Of a DNA stretch of 64,000 nt, positions 36,140 through 45,521 are shown piece by piece; position 1 is the stretch's first letter; every line of letters begins with the position of its first letter. The stretch is from Luteolibacter pohnpeiensis (GTDB taxonomy: Bacteria; Verrucomicrobiota; Verrucomicrobiia; Verrucomicrobiales; Akkermansiaceae): positions 1 to 64,000 of the forward strand of contig NZ_JAENIJ010000020.1 in NCBI RefSeq assembly GCF_016595435.1, given 5' to 3'. The position numbers and the translations under genes were made by a program. The notes beneath the pieces are model-generated. The model did no database searches. It saw nothing but the letters and a program-made list of their open reading frames with translations, and had not been told where the DNA came from.

Positions 36140-36718
36140 CTAAAATTTCCAGCCAAGTCCAACGGTCATGCCGAACGCATCAATCCCCGGATTGGGATCG
36201 GTCTGGCCTCCATTGGAATGGTGGAGGAAGTACGCTCCGCCAAGGATTGAGACATTCTCGCAAAGTTGCTGGCGGATGCCCAGCTGGCTGAACCAATTGA
36301 GAGTAAAGTCCTGACCCTGGCCTTGTTCGCCACCGGAGCTGTTGGTGAAACCTACTCCGCCACCGAGCGACAGGAACAATGAGGTTTTTTCAGACGGAAA
36401 CCAGTATTCGAGGGACGGCGCGGCAGCGACGCCGACGTAGTAATCTTCCGGTCCTTTGATGAACGATTCGAAAAGTGCGGAAACCCGATGCCGAACCACC
36501 AGTTTCGCGCCGGAGTCGCTTTCCCACGGCGTCCAGACCGCAGGGCTGCGGAAGGTCAGCTGCGTGGGAATGATCTCGTAATCAATATCGGTGTTATGGC
36601 CGACATTGCGGAGAAATCCACTTTCCAGCACGTATTCCCACTCGTCGGCAGGATGAGAAATGGCGGTTCCTGCGGCTGCCAGGCTGGCAACAATGGCGAT
36701 GAGTGAGACGGATTTCAT
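36140..36718 (-). CDS. PagL-like lipid A 3-O-deacylase / acyloxyacyl hydrolase
   Basis: A 192-aa outer-membrane barrel with a signal peptide (about 1-21). The PagL catalytic pair is visible near the C-terminus as H166-x-S168 in YFLHHSNGGQTDPNPG, and the protein ends on an aromatic residue (GLGWKF). The acidic third member of the triad, Glu 12 residues after the Ser in Pseudomonas PagL, would be D180 here. The enzyme would remove a 3-O acyl chain from lipid A. The neighbour downstream is a SAM-binding protein. Confidence 0.83.
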   Translation of the reverse strand: MKSVSLIAIVASLAAAGTAISHPADEWEYVLESGFLRNVGHNTDIDYEIIPTQLTFRSPAVWTPWESDSGAKLVVRHRVSALFESFIKGPEDYYVGVAAAPSLEYWFPSEKTSLFLSLGGGVGFTNSSGGEQGQGQDFTLNWFSQLGIRQQLCENVSILGGAYFLHHSNGGQTDPNPGIDAFGMTVGLGWKF

Positions 36719-36741
36719 GGGGGTTGGATGGGGTAAGAAAA

Positions 36742-37260
36742 TCAGTATTCCTCTTCTTCCTCTTCGCCGGGGACTGGGGGAATCAAATCCTCACGCATCA
36801 ACAGTCGGCGTAAATCAAGGTCCGGCAAAAGATCGGGAGCCGTGCTGCAAACGACGGAGGTGTAGGGGGTGATCCGATCCAGTTCGGCGATTCCGCAGTG
36901 GACCATGGAGGAAATGATATCCGGATCGAATTTTTCGCGCTCGAACAGATTGGTGATGCGAAACACCAGCATCGATCGGTCGAGGTCATACTCAAAACCG
37001 CCCAGCGTCAGTTGTTTGTTGGCGTGGGCCAGCAGTTCCAACACCGCCTCCATGTGGGCTTTGTCCACGCTCAGCGGAGCCTCGGTGACGATGCCGAGCG
37101 CATTCAGTTGTGGGTAAGCTTGGGCTACCAGATTGACCCGGGTGTGATGGGCTTCGAATCCGGCGCGCAGCACATCGCGGCCTTCGACGAGTTCGCAATG
37201 CCAGCCGTTGCCGCCGAAGCAATCTTCAACGGAGAGAATTTGTCGGGAATGAGGACGCAT
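36742..37260 (-). CDS. YbjN-domain protein (type III secretion chaperone-like fold)
   Basis: A 172-aa soluble protein from the ATG at 37260. ILSVEDCFGGNGWHCELVEGRDVLRAGFEA and the alternating pattern that follows resemble the YbjN/DUF1790 fold, ending in an acidic tail (EEEEEEY). The fold call is by pattern only. It sits between the PagL-like gene and a small membrane protein in the same cluster. No secretion system is visible. Confidence 0.65.
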   Translation of the reverse strand: MRPHSRQILSVEDCFGGNGWHCELVEGRDVLRAGFEAHHTRVNLVAQAYPQLNALGIVTEAPLSVDKAHMEAVLELLAHANKQLTLGGFEYDLDRSMLVFRITNLFEREKFDPDIISSMVHCGIAELDRITPYTSVVCSTAPDLLPDLDLRRLLMREDLIPPVPGEEEEEEY

Positions 37261-37279
37261 GATCGGGAAAGTGGGAGTT

Positions 37280-37762
37280 TCAGGATGCCTGACCCGCCCG
37301 GGATACCCGGCCCATGATGGCTTTGGCAAGCAACTCGCGGCGATCTCTCGGAATCGGTTGCAAGGAAAGGTGAATTCCCGATGTTTTTTCCCGGTTGTGG
37401 TGGAGGGTCAGCAATCGGCGGTCTGTGTCAACCTCCGCATCTTCAATCTCTTGCCATGTAACCAGACGCATTGTCGATGCAGGCCGGAAAAACGGAAAAA
37501 TCTCGATCCCGAGTGGTGTGAAAATCAGATAAGCGTGCTTGGTCAGCCGGATCGCCACCCGGATTGCCAAAATCGCCAGCAATATCGGCAGGGCCGCCCA
37601 AGCCGGGTGGGGGAGCGAGGGGTTGATGAATCGATAGTAGGCACAAGCGAGCAAAGTGATTCCCATCGCTAGAAAAACCGCGGCGGCAACCCAGAAAATC
37701 GACGCCTGGGCCGCGCGGGTGAAACGCAGCTCCTTTTCCGGATTTTGGATCTTTGTGGCCAT
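37280..37762 (-). CDS. Two-helix membrane protein with PH-like domain
   Basis: A 160-aa protein with two adjacent hydrophobic helices (SIFWVAAAVFLAMGITLLACAYY; ALPILLAILAIRVAIRL) followed by a cytoplasmic beta-rich domain (YLIFTPLGIEIFPFFRPASTMRLVTWQEIEDAEVDTDRRLLTLHH) that resembles bacterial PH domains. The function is unknown. It begins 4 bp after the Hpt gene stop, indicating co-translation. Confidence 0.7.
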   Translation of the reverse strand: MATKIQNPEKELRFTRAAQASIFWVAAAVFLAMGITLLACAYYRFINPSLPHPAWAALPILLAILAIRVAIRLTKHAYLIFTPLGIEIFPFFRPASTMRLVTWQEIEDAEVDTDRRLLTLHHNREKTSGIHLSLQPIPRDRRELLAKAIMGRVSRAGQAS

Positions 37763-37766
37763 AAAA

Positions 37767-38111
37767 TCAGTTCCCTACCTGCAAGGCCGCGACTGCTTGC
37801 TTGGCATTTTCATATTCGCCGAGCAGCTGGTCGATATCGACTTCTCCGCCGCCGGCTTCGATTTGTTTTTCCAGGCTGGTGAGATGGGCATGCAAGCGTT
37901 CAAATCCGAAAATGGCAGCTCCGCCTTTGCTGCGGTGAAACTCTTCGCGCAACCGGTGGTCATCACCAGATGCGTTGAGCTTCCGCCACTCGGGAATGCG
38001 GCTTTCTACCTCTTCAAAATAATCTCCGGCCAATTCGTAAAAGCTATCCATGTCGCCACAGGCCATGCGCCGAAAGCGGTCTTCATTCAGAATCGGGGGG
38101 TCTTGATTCAC
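37767..38111 (-). CDS. Stand-alone Hpt (histidine phosphotransfer) domain protein
   Basis: A 114-aa helical protein with the Hpt signature HRSKGGAAIFG, giving phospho-acceptor H59 and the conserved Lys and Gly residues, in a four-helix bundle. It would relay phosphate between a hybrid kinase and a response regulator. Neither is encoded nearby. Its ATG overlaps the stop of the upstream membrane-protein gene by 4 bp, so the two are translationally coupled. Confidence 0.85.
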   Translation of the reverse strand: MNQDPPILNEDRFRRMACGDMDSFYELAGDYFEEVESRIPEWRKLNASGDDHRLREEFHRSKGGAAIFGFERLHAHLTSLEKQIEAGGGEVDIDQLLGEYENAKQAVAALQVGN

Positions 38112-38695
38112 AGGGTTGGGGGGTGGTTGGGATCAGTTTGTAGATCTTCAATTTCACGGGCCAGGCGTTGCTCGGCTTGATGATTGCCGGTGGCGCGGGC
38201 CAGTTCGCGGCGTAGTGCGAGAACGCTCGGATGGCGTAGCTCACTTTCGCTCATTTCCGCAATGAGCTCGGCCGTGGCTCCGTGATCGCCAATGGCCAAG
38301 GTGCCCTCGGCTCGGGTTAAAAGTGATGGCTCTTCACCAACGAGTGGAGCTTTGGTATACACCGCCCAGCGCGCGCTGTCTGGAAGATTGGCCGGAACTT
38401 CCGGGCCATCCACTTGCTCAAGATAAACGAACTCGTCTCCTTCGCGGTGGCGTCTCCAGCTGTTGAGGGAAATCACCAGAAAAATGCCGAGTAGTGCAAA
38501 GGATCCTTCGAGTAGAAAGGGGGTGGAAATGAAGCCGGCGATCATCCCGAGCCACTCGCCAAGGAAGCCGGGGACGTAGTGCCAGCCCAGCAACAGGCTG
38601 CAAGTCAGTATCGCAATGCTCCCGCAAATCAGTGCTGCCACTAAAACTTGCCTCAATCTTGAACCTTCTTCGGCTTCCATCTGCAGCGACTTCAT
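38108..38695 (-). CDS. Membrane protein of unknown function, coupled to Hpt
   Basis: A 195-aa protein with two hydrophobic segments (LRQVLVAALICGSIAILTCSLLL and FLLEGSFALLGIFLVISL) and a cytoplasmic C-terminal domain of helical repeats (GDHGATAELIAEMSESELRHPSVLALRRELARATG) that recalls TPR-like pairs. The start is uncertain: ATG codons at 38749, 38695 and 38680 are all possible. Its stop overlaps the Hpt gene by 4 bp. It is the first gene of the six-gene cluster and is divergent from cysS. Confidence 0.65.
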   Translation of the reverse strand: MKSLQMEAEEGSRLRQVLVAALICGSIAILTCSLLLGWHYVPGFLGEWLGMIAGFISTPFLLEGSFALLGIFLVISLNSWRRHREGDEFVYLEQVDGPEVPANLPDSARWAVYTKAPLVGEEPSLLTRAEGTLAIGDHGATAELIAEMSESELRHPSVLALRRELARATGNHQAEQRLAREIEDLQTDPNHPPTL

Positions 38696-38800
38696 ACACG
38701 TGATCTGCCACAATCCAAACGCAGAGTGTTCGTCACAAGTCAATCCCATACAAATGATTGATGTGAACGCGCACTTGCCCAGTCGGCATCGCAGGGCTAA

Positions 38801-40201
38801 ATGCCGGTCATGCGGCTATTCGACACGCTGACCCGGACCGATCGCGAACTCACTCCCATGGACGGTAAATCCTTCCGGTTTTACTGCTGTGGACCTACGG
38901 TTTATGGACCTGCCCATATCGGGAATTTCCGGACCTTCGTGCTGCAGGACGTTTTTCGCAGAACGCTGGAAACCGGTGGTGTGCCGACGCTGCACGTGAG
39001 GAACATCACGGATGTGGATGATAAGACCATCCGTGATTCGCAGGCGGCAGGCTTGAAATTGAGCGAATTCACCGCCGGTTGGACCGATAAATTCCATGCG
39101 GATTGCGCGAAACTCGGTTGCTTGGAGCCACACATTGAGCCGCGTGCGGTCGAGCACATCCCACAGCAGATTGCGATGATCGCCCAGCTGGTAGAAAAAG
39201 GTCATGCCTATGCGTCAGAAGACGGCTCGGTTTATTTCAAAATCGATTCATTCCCCGGCTACGGCAAATTGTCCCATCTCGACACTCGCGAGCTGGACCT
39301 CGGCAAAACGCAAAATGCCCGCGCCAATGCAGATGAATACGAGAAAGACAACCTCTCGGACTTTGTCCTATGGAAAGCCCGCCGCCCAGAGGACGGCGAG
39401 AATTTCTGGCAATCTCCCTGGGGCGAGGGTCGCCCGGGCTGGCACCTCGAGTGCTCGGCGATGATCAAGGAATACCTCGGCGAATCGTTCGATCTCCATT
39501 CCGGCGGCATCGATCTGGTTTTCCCTCACCATGAAAACGAAATCGCGCAGAGCGAATGCTCATGCGGCGGACATTTCGCAGCCCATTGGTTCCACATCAC
39601 CCACTTGCTGGTGGATGGCGGTAAAATGTCGAAGTCCCTTGGCAATTTCTACACCCTCGATTTACTGGAAGAAAAAGGCTTCAGCGCGATGGAAGTCCGC
39701 TACGTGCTCATCGGGGCGCATTACCGCAAGCAACTGAATTTCACCCTGTCCTCGCTCACGGCAGCGCGGGAGGCCTTGGCCAAAATGGCGAAAGGCGCGC
39801 GCCAACTCGCCGCGAAAACCGGCGGTGATGTCGCCCTCGATTCGGTCGAATTCGGCCCATTTCAAGCGGCTTGGGACAGCTTGTGCCATGACCTGAATAC
39901 GCCAGCCGCACTGGGGGGGATTTTCACCGGATTGCGCGAAGCATCTTCTCTCGAAGGCGAAGCTGCCGCCAAAGCCCTCGCCGGGTTGAATCGGATTTTG
40001 CGCGCTCTGGGCCTCACCCTGCCGGAAGAAGCCGAAGAATCGGACATTCCGGCGGAAATCGTGGCCTTGGCGGATGAACGTTGGAAATTCCGCGCCGATC
40101 GCAATTGGGCAAAGTCAGATGAGCTTCGGGATCAGTTGGCTGCAGCCGGATGGTCCGTGCTGGATTCAAAAGATGGCTACAAGCTGGAGCCGGTGAAATA
40201 A
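38801..40201 (+). CDS. cysS: Cysteinyl-tRNA synthetase
   Basis: A 466-aa class I tRNA synthetase. The zinc/cysteine pocket begins at FYCCGPTVYGPAHIGNFR, which contains the HIGN motif (39-42). RNITDVDDKTI, HLECSAMIKEYLG, the zinc ligands HHENEIAQSECSCGG and the KMSKSLGNF motif are all in place. The C-terminal anticodon-binding region is complete. Starts at 38801 or 38810 are both possible (MPVMRLFDTL); the former is listed. Confidence 0.97.
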   Translation: MPVMRLFDTLTRTDRELTPMDGKSFRFYCCGPTVYGPAHIGNFRTFVLQDVFRRTLETGGVPTLHVRNITDVDDKTIRDSQAAGLKLSEFTAGWTDKFHADCAKLGCLEPHIEPRAVEHIPQQIAMIAQLVEKGHAYASEDGSVYFKIDSFPGYGKLSHLDTRELDLGKTQNARANADEYEKDNLSDFVLWKARRPEDGENFWQSPWGEGRPGWHLECSAMIKEYLGESFDLHSGGIDLVFPHHENEIAQSECSCGGHFAAHWFHITHLLVDGGKMSKSLGNFYTLDLLEEKGFSAMEVRYVLIGAHYRKQLNFTLSSLTAAREALAKMAKGARQLAAKTGGDVALDSVEFGPFQAAWDSLCHDLNTPAALGGIFTGLREASSLEGEAAAKALAGLNRILRALGLTLPEEAEESDIPAEIVALADERWKFRADRNWAKSDELRDQLAAAGWSVLDSKDGYKLEPVK

Positions 40202-40270
40202 ACGGCGGTCCAAAATTCGATTTTTCCTCCACTTGACCCCACGGAATGGTGGTTTTAGCTGATAGCTGAA

Positions 40271-40549
40271 ATGGAAAAACAAGCACTCATCGACAATACG
40301 GAGCGGCATCGTTTCGAGATGATCGAAGACGGCAAAATGGTTTTCGGTGACTATCGGATCGAGGATGGCATCATGACCTTGCCTTACGTTGAAGCGGACC
40401 CGCTGCTGCGCGGAACCGGCGCAGCAGGGCGGTTCATGGCCGCCGTGCTGGATCTTGCCAAAGAAAGAGGCCTGAAAGTGGTCCCGATTTGTAGTTACGC
40501 GATGACTTATTTCCAACGGCATCCAGAATATCACGATCTGTTGGCATAA
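40271..40549 (+). CDS. Small GNAT-family N-acetyltransferase (YjdJ-like)
   Basis: A 92-aa protein matching the short, COG2388-type acetyltransferases: a beta-strand start (MVFGDYRIEDGIMTLPYVEADP), the acetyl-CoA loop RGTGAAGRFMAAVLDLAKERGLKVVP and the family ending CSYAMTYFQRHPEYHDLL. Substrates of this group are not established. It lies 69 bp after cysS on the same strand. Confidence 0.9.
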   Translation: MEKQALIDNTERHRFEMIEDGKMVFGDYRIEDGIMTLPYVEADPLLRGTGAAGRFMAAVLDLAKERGLKVVPICSYAMTYFQRHPEYHDLLA

Positions 40550-40603
40550 AGGAATTGCATAAGAGTTCTTGGCAGATGGAGCCGGTTTTCCAGAATCACC
40601 GGC

Positions 40604-42874
40604 ATGAAGTTTGTTGTGTCGGCCGCATTGGCCAGTCGCGTCTCGGTGGCAGTGATTCTAGGGTGCTCGGTTTTCGGGATGAGTCCTGTTACAGCCCAGG
40701 ATTTATCAACGGTGGTGAACCGCGGCATGGGAACGACCGGAACTGGAAACGTGTCAATCGGGCCTCAGCTCCCATGGGCTTCCATCAACCCGGGCCCTGA
40801 AACTCCCGATGGCTATTCGGATGGCTATCACGCGGAGAAAAAAATCATCGGCTTCAGCCAACTGCACGTCACTGGCACCGGTAGCTTTGGCAAATACGGC
40901 CAGTTTTTGGTCACCCCACAGATCGGAATTAAAAATCCGAATGCCCATCCGGGATCGGAGAAATCGGACGAGGTCGCTGGCATTGGCAGCTACCAAGTTC
41001 GGCTCAAAGATCCGGGAATTCTTTGCAAGGTCAGCCCGACCGAGCATTCGGCGATTTATCAGTTCACCTACCCGGAAAGTGACGAATCGAGCTTGCTCAT
41101 CGATCTTTCCTACAGCATTCCGGGGACGATTTTCAATGCAGGCTACATGGACGAGGGTGAGGTTTTCGTCGATCCGAAGTCTCACACCATCCGTGGCTGG
41201 GGCAGCTATTGGGGCGGCTGGTCTGCCGAAGCCGTCCGGGTTTATTTTTGCGCGGAATACAGCCGCGATGCGGAGGTGGTCGGAACCTGGAAAAACAAAA
41301 AAGGCGGTGAAGGAGAGCTTTCCAAGAAATGCGAGAACAAGGACGATAAAATCGGTGCCTGGCTCAAATTCAAAACCAAGGACCAGGAAACGATCGGCCT
41401 CAAGCTGGCGGTTTCCTTCACCAGCATGGATCGCGCGGCGGAGTTTTTGAAAGCTGAGATCCCCGACTGGGATTTCGAGAAGGTCAAATCCGCTGCTGAG
41501 TCCGCCTGGCGTGACAAGCTTGGACAGGTCCGCCTGGAAGGCGGCACGGAGGACGAGCGGACGATGTTCTACACCACGCTATTCAACACCATGCGGATGC
41601 CGAAAAACCGCACCGGTGACAATCCACATTGGCAGTCGGATCAACCGTATTGGGACGATCATTACTGCGTTTGGGACAGTTGGAAAACCACCTTTCCTCT
41701 CCACCTGCTGCTCCATGAAAGCATGGTGCGCGACAACCTGAAGGCGTTCATCGATCGCTACAAACACAATGGCCGGGTGATGGATGCCTTCGTCGGCGGC
41801 AACGACCGGTTCTACAAATGGACTGGCAAGGATGCTCCGGAATGGCTTGGCAACCAGGGTGGCGATGATGTCGATAACATCTTTGCCGATGCCTGCGTGA
41901 AAGGTGTGGAAGGGATCGATTGGAAAGAAGCCTACGAGTTTCTGAAATTCAACGCGGACCAGCAGCGCACACCGTCCTATCGGGTCGATGACCGCGGATG
42001 GGTGCCATTCCGTGAATTCGAATTCGGGCTGTATTGCTCGCGCTCCATCGAGTTCGCCTACAACGATTTCTGCGTTTCAGAAGTCGCGGCCAAATTCCGC
42101 CAAACCGAGGATGCCAAGCGCTATGCGAAACGCAGCAGCGGTTGGGAAAATCTCTGGAATCCGGATGAAGAAAGCGATGGCTTCAAAGGCTTTCTCGCAC
42201 CTCGCTGGCACGACGGTACCTGGTTGAAGTTTGATCCGAAAAACTCCCGCAGCGAACCGAGCTACGGCGTGACGGACCGCAGTTTCTATCAAGGTTCCTC
42301 CTGGGTGTATTCCTATTTCATTCCTCACGACTTCGCCCGTTTGATCGAGCTTTCCGGGGGCAAGGAAGCGTATGTGAAGCGCCTTGAGCACGCGTTGGAC
42401 AAGAAGCTCATCGACTTCAGCAATGAGCCATCCTTCCTCACGCCGTTCAGCTTCATTTACGCAGGCAGACCGGATCTCGCGTCCAAGTGGGTGCGGTCGA
42501 ATTTCAAAAACTACACCATGACCTCGTATCCGGGCGATGAAGACGGCGGTGCGATGAGTTCTTGGTATGTGTTCGCCAGCCTGGGCCTGTTCCCGAACGC
42601 GGGCCAGGACGTTTATCTCCTCAATGGTCCGCGTTTCCCGAAAGCCACTCTGACTCGGGAAAACGGAGCGAAGATCGTGATCGAAGGAGTCGATGCCAGC
42701 CCGGAAAACATCTACGTCCAATCGCTTACCGTGAATGGCAAGCCATGGGACAAAGCCTGGCTGCGGCACGAAGACATCAAAAATGGAGCCACGCTCCGTT
42801 TCGTGATGGGGCCGGAACCTTCCGATTGGGGAACGAAAAATCCTCCTCCATCGGTCAGCCAGCCCGCGAACTAA
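40604..42874 (+). CDS. GH92-family alpha-1,2-mannosidase
   Basis: A 756-aa exported glycoside hydrolase of family 92, which trims alpha-mannose from N-glycan or yeast mannan chains with calcium help. A signal peptide (about 1-31) is followed by the GH92 N-terminal block (GTGNVSIGPQLPWASINPGPET, GFSQLHVTGTG) and the (alpha/alpha)6 catalytic part with QPYWDDHYCVWDSWKTTFPL and GDEDGGAMSSWYVFASLGLFP, where the catalytic acid residues lie. It suggests use of glycoprotein or mannan material. A GDPD gene converges with it. Confidence 0.93.
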   Translation: MKFVVSAALASRVSVAVILGCSVFGMSPVTAQDLSTVVNRGMGTTGTGNVSIGPQLPWASINPGPETPDGYSDGYHAEKKIIGFSQLHVTGTGSFGKYGQFLVTPQIGIKNPNAHPGSEKSDEVAGIGSYQVRLKDPGILCKVSPTEHSAIYQFTYPESDESSLLIDLSYSIPGTIFNAGYMDEGEVFVDPKSHTIRGWGSYWGGWSAEAVRVYFCAEYSRDAEVVGTWKNKKGGEGELSKKCENKDDKIGAWLKFKTKDQETIGLKLAVSFTSMDRAAEFLKAEIPDWDFEKVKSAAESAWRDKLGQVRLEGGTEDERTMFYTTLFNTMRMPKNRTGDNPHWQSDQPYWDDHYCVWDSWKTTFPLHLLLHESMVRDNLKAFIDRYKHNGRVMDAFVGGNDRFYKWTGKDAPEWLGNQGGDDVDNIFADACVKGVEGIDWKEAYEFLKFNADQQRTPSYRVDDRGWVPFREFEFGLYCSRSIEFAYNDFCVSEVAAKFRQTEDAKRYAKRSSGWENLWNPDEESDGFKGFLAPRWHDGTWLKFDPKNSRSEPSYGVTDRSFYQGSSWVYSYFIPHDFARLIELSGGKEAYVKRLEHALDKKLIDFSNEPSFLTPFSFIYAGRPDLASKWVRSNFKNYTMTSYPGDEDGGAMSSWYVFASLGLFPNAGQDVYLLNGPRFPKATLTRENGAKIVIEGVDASPENIYVQSLTVNGKPWDKAWLRHEDIKNGATLRFVMGPEPSDWGTKNPPPSVSQPAN

Positions 42875-42880
42875 GACGGC

Positions 42881-43843
42881 TCATTGACCTCGTTTGCCTT
42901 GGTCGGTGAGATACCCGATCAAGGTTTCCGATTCATCACTCTGGATGATGGTGGCGCCGTGATCCATCAACCAGCTCCAGCCTTGCTTGGGATATTTCAG
43001 CGAGCGAGCGTCGTCATGGCCGCCGTTCAAGCTCGCCCACAGGCTGTTGATCCAGACCCGCGCGCCCTGTTTTTGAATCGCAGCGATGGTCGCCGGTGCA
43101 ACGATCGGATCCCGGTCGTCATCAAACACCAGTTCGTAGGCGACGGGGTGAAGCGGGCGATAGGAATCGATCCACTGAGTCATGGCCTCTTCGGTCTGAT
43201 CCGCTCCCTTGCCGGATAGCACGGGCATGAAGAGAATGTGGCGATCGAGCTTCTTCAGCTGAATGGCGCAATCCTTGGCGGAATCACCGGATTTGATGAT
43301 CGCCTGCTCGCTGGTGTGAGTTTCCTTGAGCACTTTGCTGCATTCTCCGAAAAGCGAGCCTGCCTTATCGAGATTCACCATGCACTTGCCGCGCACCGTC
43401 TCCATGACTTCCGTTAAAGTTGGAATGGTTTCATCGGTGATTTCCGCTTTCGATCCACCGAGCCCGAGCTTCAGATGATAGCTTCGCAGTTGCTCCAATG
43501 TCAGATCGCTCACCTTGCCTTTGCCATCGGTGGTCCGGTCAATGGTCGAGTCGTGCATCAGAACCAGCTCGCCGTCCTTGGTTTTCCGGACATCGATTTC
43601 AAGAATATCGATGCCTTTTTCGATCGATTCACGGATCGCGGACAATGAATTTTCGGGGTGGCGCTCCCACGCACCGGTTGATTTTCCTGAAAGTGCGCGA
43701 TGGGCGACCACCAGCACGCGATCCGATTTCGGATTTAAAATCGCCTCACGAATGGCTTTGGCATCTGGTTCGGCTGATGCAGAGAATGGAAGCGAAGCGA
43801 GGGCGCCAATGAGAGCGAAGGTGAGCAGGTGGAGTCGTTTCAT
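42881..43843 (-). CDS. Exported glycerophosphodiester phosphodiesterase
   Basis: A 320-aa periplasmic enzyme with a signal peptide (about 1-24, cut after ASA). It has the GDPD motifs VAHRALSG (catalytic His), HPENSLSAI, LEIDVRKTKDGELVLMHD (metal-binding Glu/Asp and the second His) and TIDRTTDGKG. It would cleave glycerophosphodiesters into glycerol-3-phosphate and an alcohol, supplying phosphate or carbon. A WMEALR-type insert is absent. It converges with the GH92 gene, 6 bp between stops. Confidence 0.92.
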   Translation of the reverse strand: MKRLHLLTFALIGALASLPFSASAEPDAKAIREAILNPKSDRVLVVAHRALSGKSTGAWERHPENSLSAIRESIEKGIDILEIDVRKTKDGELVLMHDSTIDRTTDGKGKVSDLTLEQLRSYHLKLGLGGSKAEITDETIPTLTEVMETVRGKCMVNLDKAGSLFGECSKVLKETHTSEQAIIKSGDSAKDCAIQLKKLDRHILFMPVLSGKGADQTEEAMTQWIDSYRPLHPVAYELVFDDDRDPIVAPATIAAIQKQGARVWINSLWASLNGGHDDARSLKYPKQGWSWLMDHGATIIQSDESETLIGYLTDQGKRGQ

Positions 43844-44091
43844 GATCGGAATTTCAACATCCCAAGCCGCTCGAAAAGCAGGCTTCGGTGCCTGAATTGT
43901 TACGAAATCGAATTGCGCAAAAATTCACCACTTTCCTGAAATCCCGTTCGATTTCTGAGAGGATTTCAAATCCCGGTGGCTGAAAAATCCTTGCTCCCCT
44001 GCGAGGCGTTTAGGAATTTTGGCGGGAAGTCTCCACCAATCATGAACCTCATCATTTCTAACTGCTGCTATTTTCTGGCCGCGATTTCAGA

Positions 44092-45447
44092 ATGAACATC
44101 GTCGACGAAATCTTCAGTGGCGCGGTGAAGGAACGGTCGGCGTTGCTGGCAGATGGAGCGATCCTGACGTTTGGCGAATTGGAGTCGCAGGTCAGTGAAG
44201 CCGCAGATTGGCTGGCAGCTTGTGAGGGATTTCACGCGGGGATTCGCGTCGGGCTTTCGTGTGCGAATGGCGTCGAATACATCGTCCTCGCCTTGGCGCT
44301 TTTGAAAGCCGGAGCTTGCCTGGTTCCGCTGGCTGACGAACTCACCGCAGCTGAGCGCGATGAGGTGGTGGAGCGGACGTGCCTCGGTGGCATTCTGGAA
44401 CGCAGTGATGCTGGCCGGATCTGGCGTTCTTTGAATCCCGCAAGGTTTTCACACGAAGAAGAATTTCTGGCACTGAACCCTGCGTTCATCCGCTTCAGTT
44501 CCGGCACCACCGGGAAAAGCAAAGGCGTGGTGCTAAGTCATCAGAAACTGTTAGAACGAATCACGGCGGCGAATGCAGGCCTGCAGATCGGCCCGGCGGA
44601 TCGGGTCCTGTGGATGCTGCCCATGACCCATCACTTCGCGGTTTCGATCGTGCTCTACCTTCACGCCGGCGCTTGCACAGTGCTGGGAGAATCCCATCTG
44701 GCGGCCGATGTGTTAGAACTCGCCGAGGCTTCGAACGCCACTGTCATTTACGGCTCACCCTTTCACCACGCCTTGCTGGCCGCGGATCGGGGCGGGTATG
44801 CCTGGCCGGAGCTGAGGTTGGCCGTGAGCACCGCTGCAGCGCTGGCCCCAGGAACCGCCGATGAGTTTTTACGCCGCTTTGGCAAACCGTTGGTGCAAGG
44901 CCTGGGCATCATCGAAATCGGTCTGCCCTTGTTGAATCTCGATGGCGAAGCGCCGGCCTCGGTCGGTCGTCCGCAACCGGCCTACCAAGTGCGGATTGAG
45001 GGCGAAAGTATCGGCGAATTGTGGGTTCGCGGGCCGGGCATGTTCGATGCCTACCTATCGCCGTGGAAGCTCTGTGCGGACGTTTGCGACGACGGATGGT
45101 TTGCGACCGGAGACCTCGCGGAAATGGATGAAACCGGCCGGGTATTTTTGCGTGGCCGGAAGAAAAGCGTGCTGAACGTGGGGGGGATGAAGGTTTTCCC
45201 TGAGGAAATCGAGGCCGTGCTGAATCGGCACCCGGCAGTCGCGCGGTCACGGGTCACCGGCCTCGACCATCCCGTCATGGGCGCGGTGCCGGTCGCGGAA
45301 GTCGTCCTTGATGGCGAAAAAACAGCCACCTCCAGACAGTTGGCCGAATTTTGTCGCGGACTGCTCTCGAGCTACAAAGTTCCCATCAAATTTCGCATCG
45401 TCGATGCCGTTCCTCTCACCGCTAGCGGCAAGATCAAGCGCGTGTAA
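44092..45447 (+). CDS. AMP-binding enzyme (acyl-CoA synthetase / ligase family)
   Basis: A 451-aa member of the ANL superfamily, on the short side. It has the ATP loop FSSGTTGKSKGV (136-145), the A5-like block VQGLGIIEIGLPL where a Gly-Ile-Glu replaces the usual Y-G-x-T-E, GWFATGDLAEMDETG, the hinge RGRKKSVLNVGG and the catalytic Lys in PLTASGKIKR (K447). It would activate a carboxylic acid as an acyl-AMP; the acid is unknown. No carrier protein or ketosynthase lies nearby. A REP-like array starts 75 bp downstream. Confidence 0.82.
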   Translation: MNIVDEIFSGAVKERSALLADGAILTFGELESQVSEAADWLAACEGFHAGIRVGLSCANGVEYIVLALALLKAGACLVPLADELTAAERDEVVERTCLGGILERSDAGRIWRSLNPARFSHEEEFLALNPAFIRFSSGTTGKSKGVVLSHQKLLERITAANAGLQIGPADRVLWMLPMTHHFAVSIVLYLHAGACTVLGESHLAADVLELAEASNATVIYGSPFHHALLAADRGGYAWPELRLAVSTAAALAPGTADEFLRRFGKPLVQGLGIIEIGLPLLNLDGEAPASVGRPQPAYQVRIEGESIGELWVRGPGMFDAYLSPWKLCADVCDDGWFATGDLAEMDETGRVFLRGRKKSVLNVGGMKVFPEEIEAVLNRHPAVARSRVTGLDHPVMGAVPVAEVVLDGEKTATSRQLAEFCRGLLSSYKVPIKFRIVDAVPLTASGKIKRV

Positions 45448-45521
45448 AGGTCGGCCAAACCGTTTTTCCGATATCGAGTCGCCATGGAGACGAGGGTGAT
45501 TTCCATACCCGGCATCTCCAC

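Noticed and set aside
40604-45447. Polysaccharide utilisation locus
   Set aside because: Only one glycoside hydrolase is present, with no SusC/SusD-like pair or sensor; the neighbours are unrelated enzymes.
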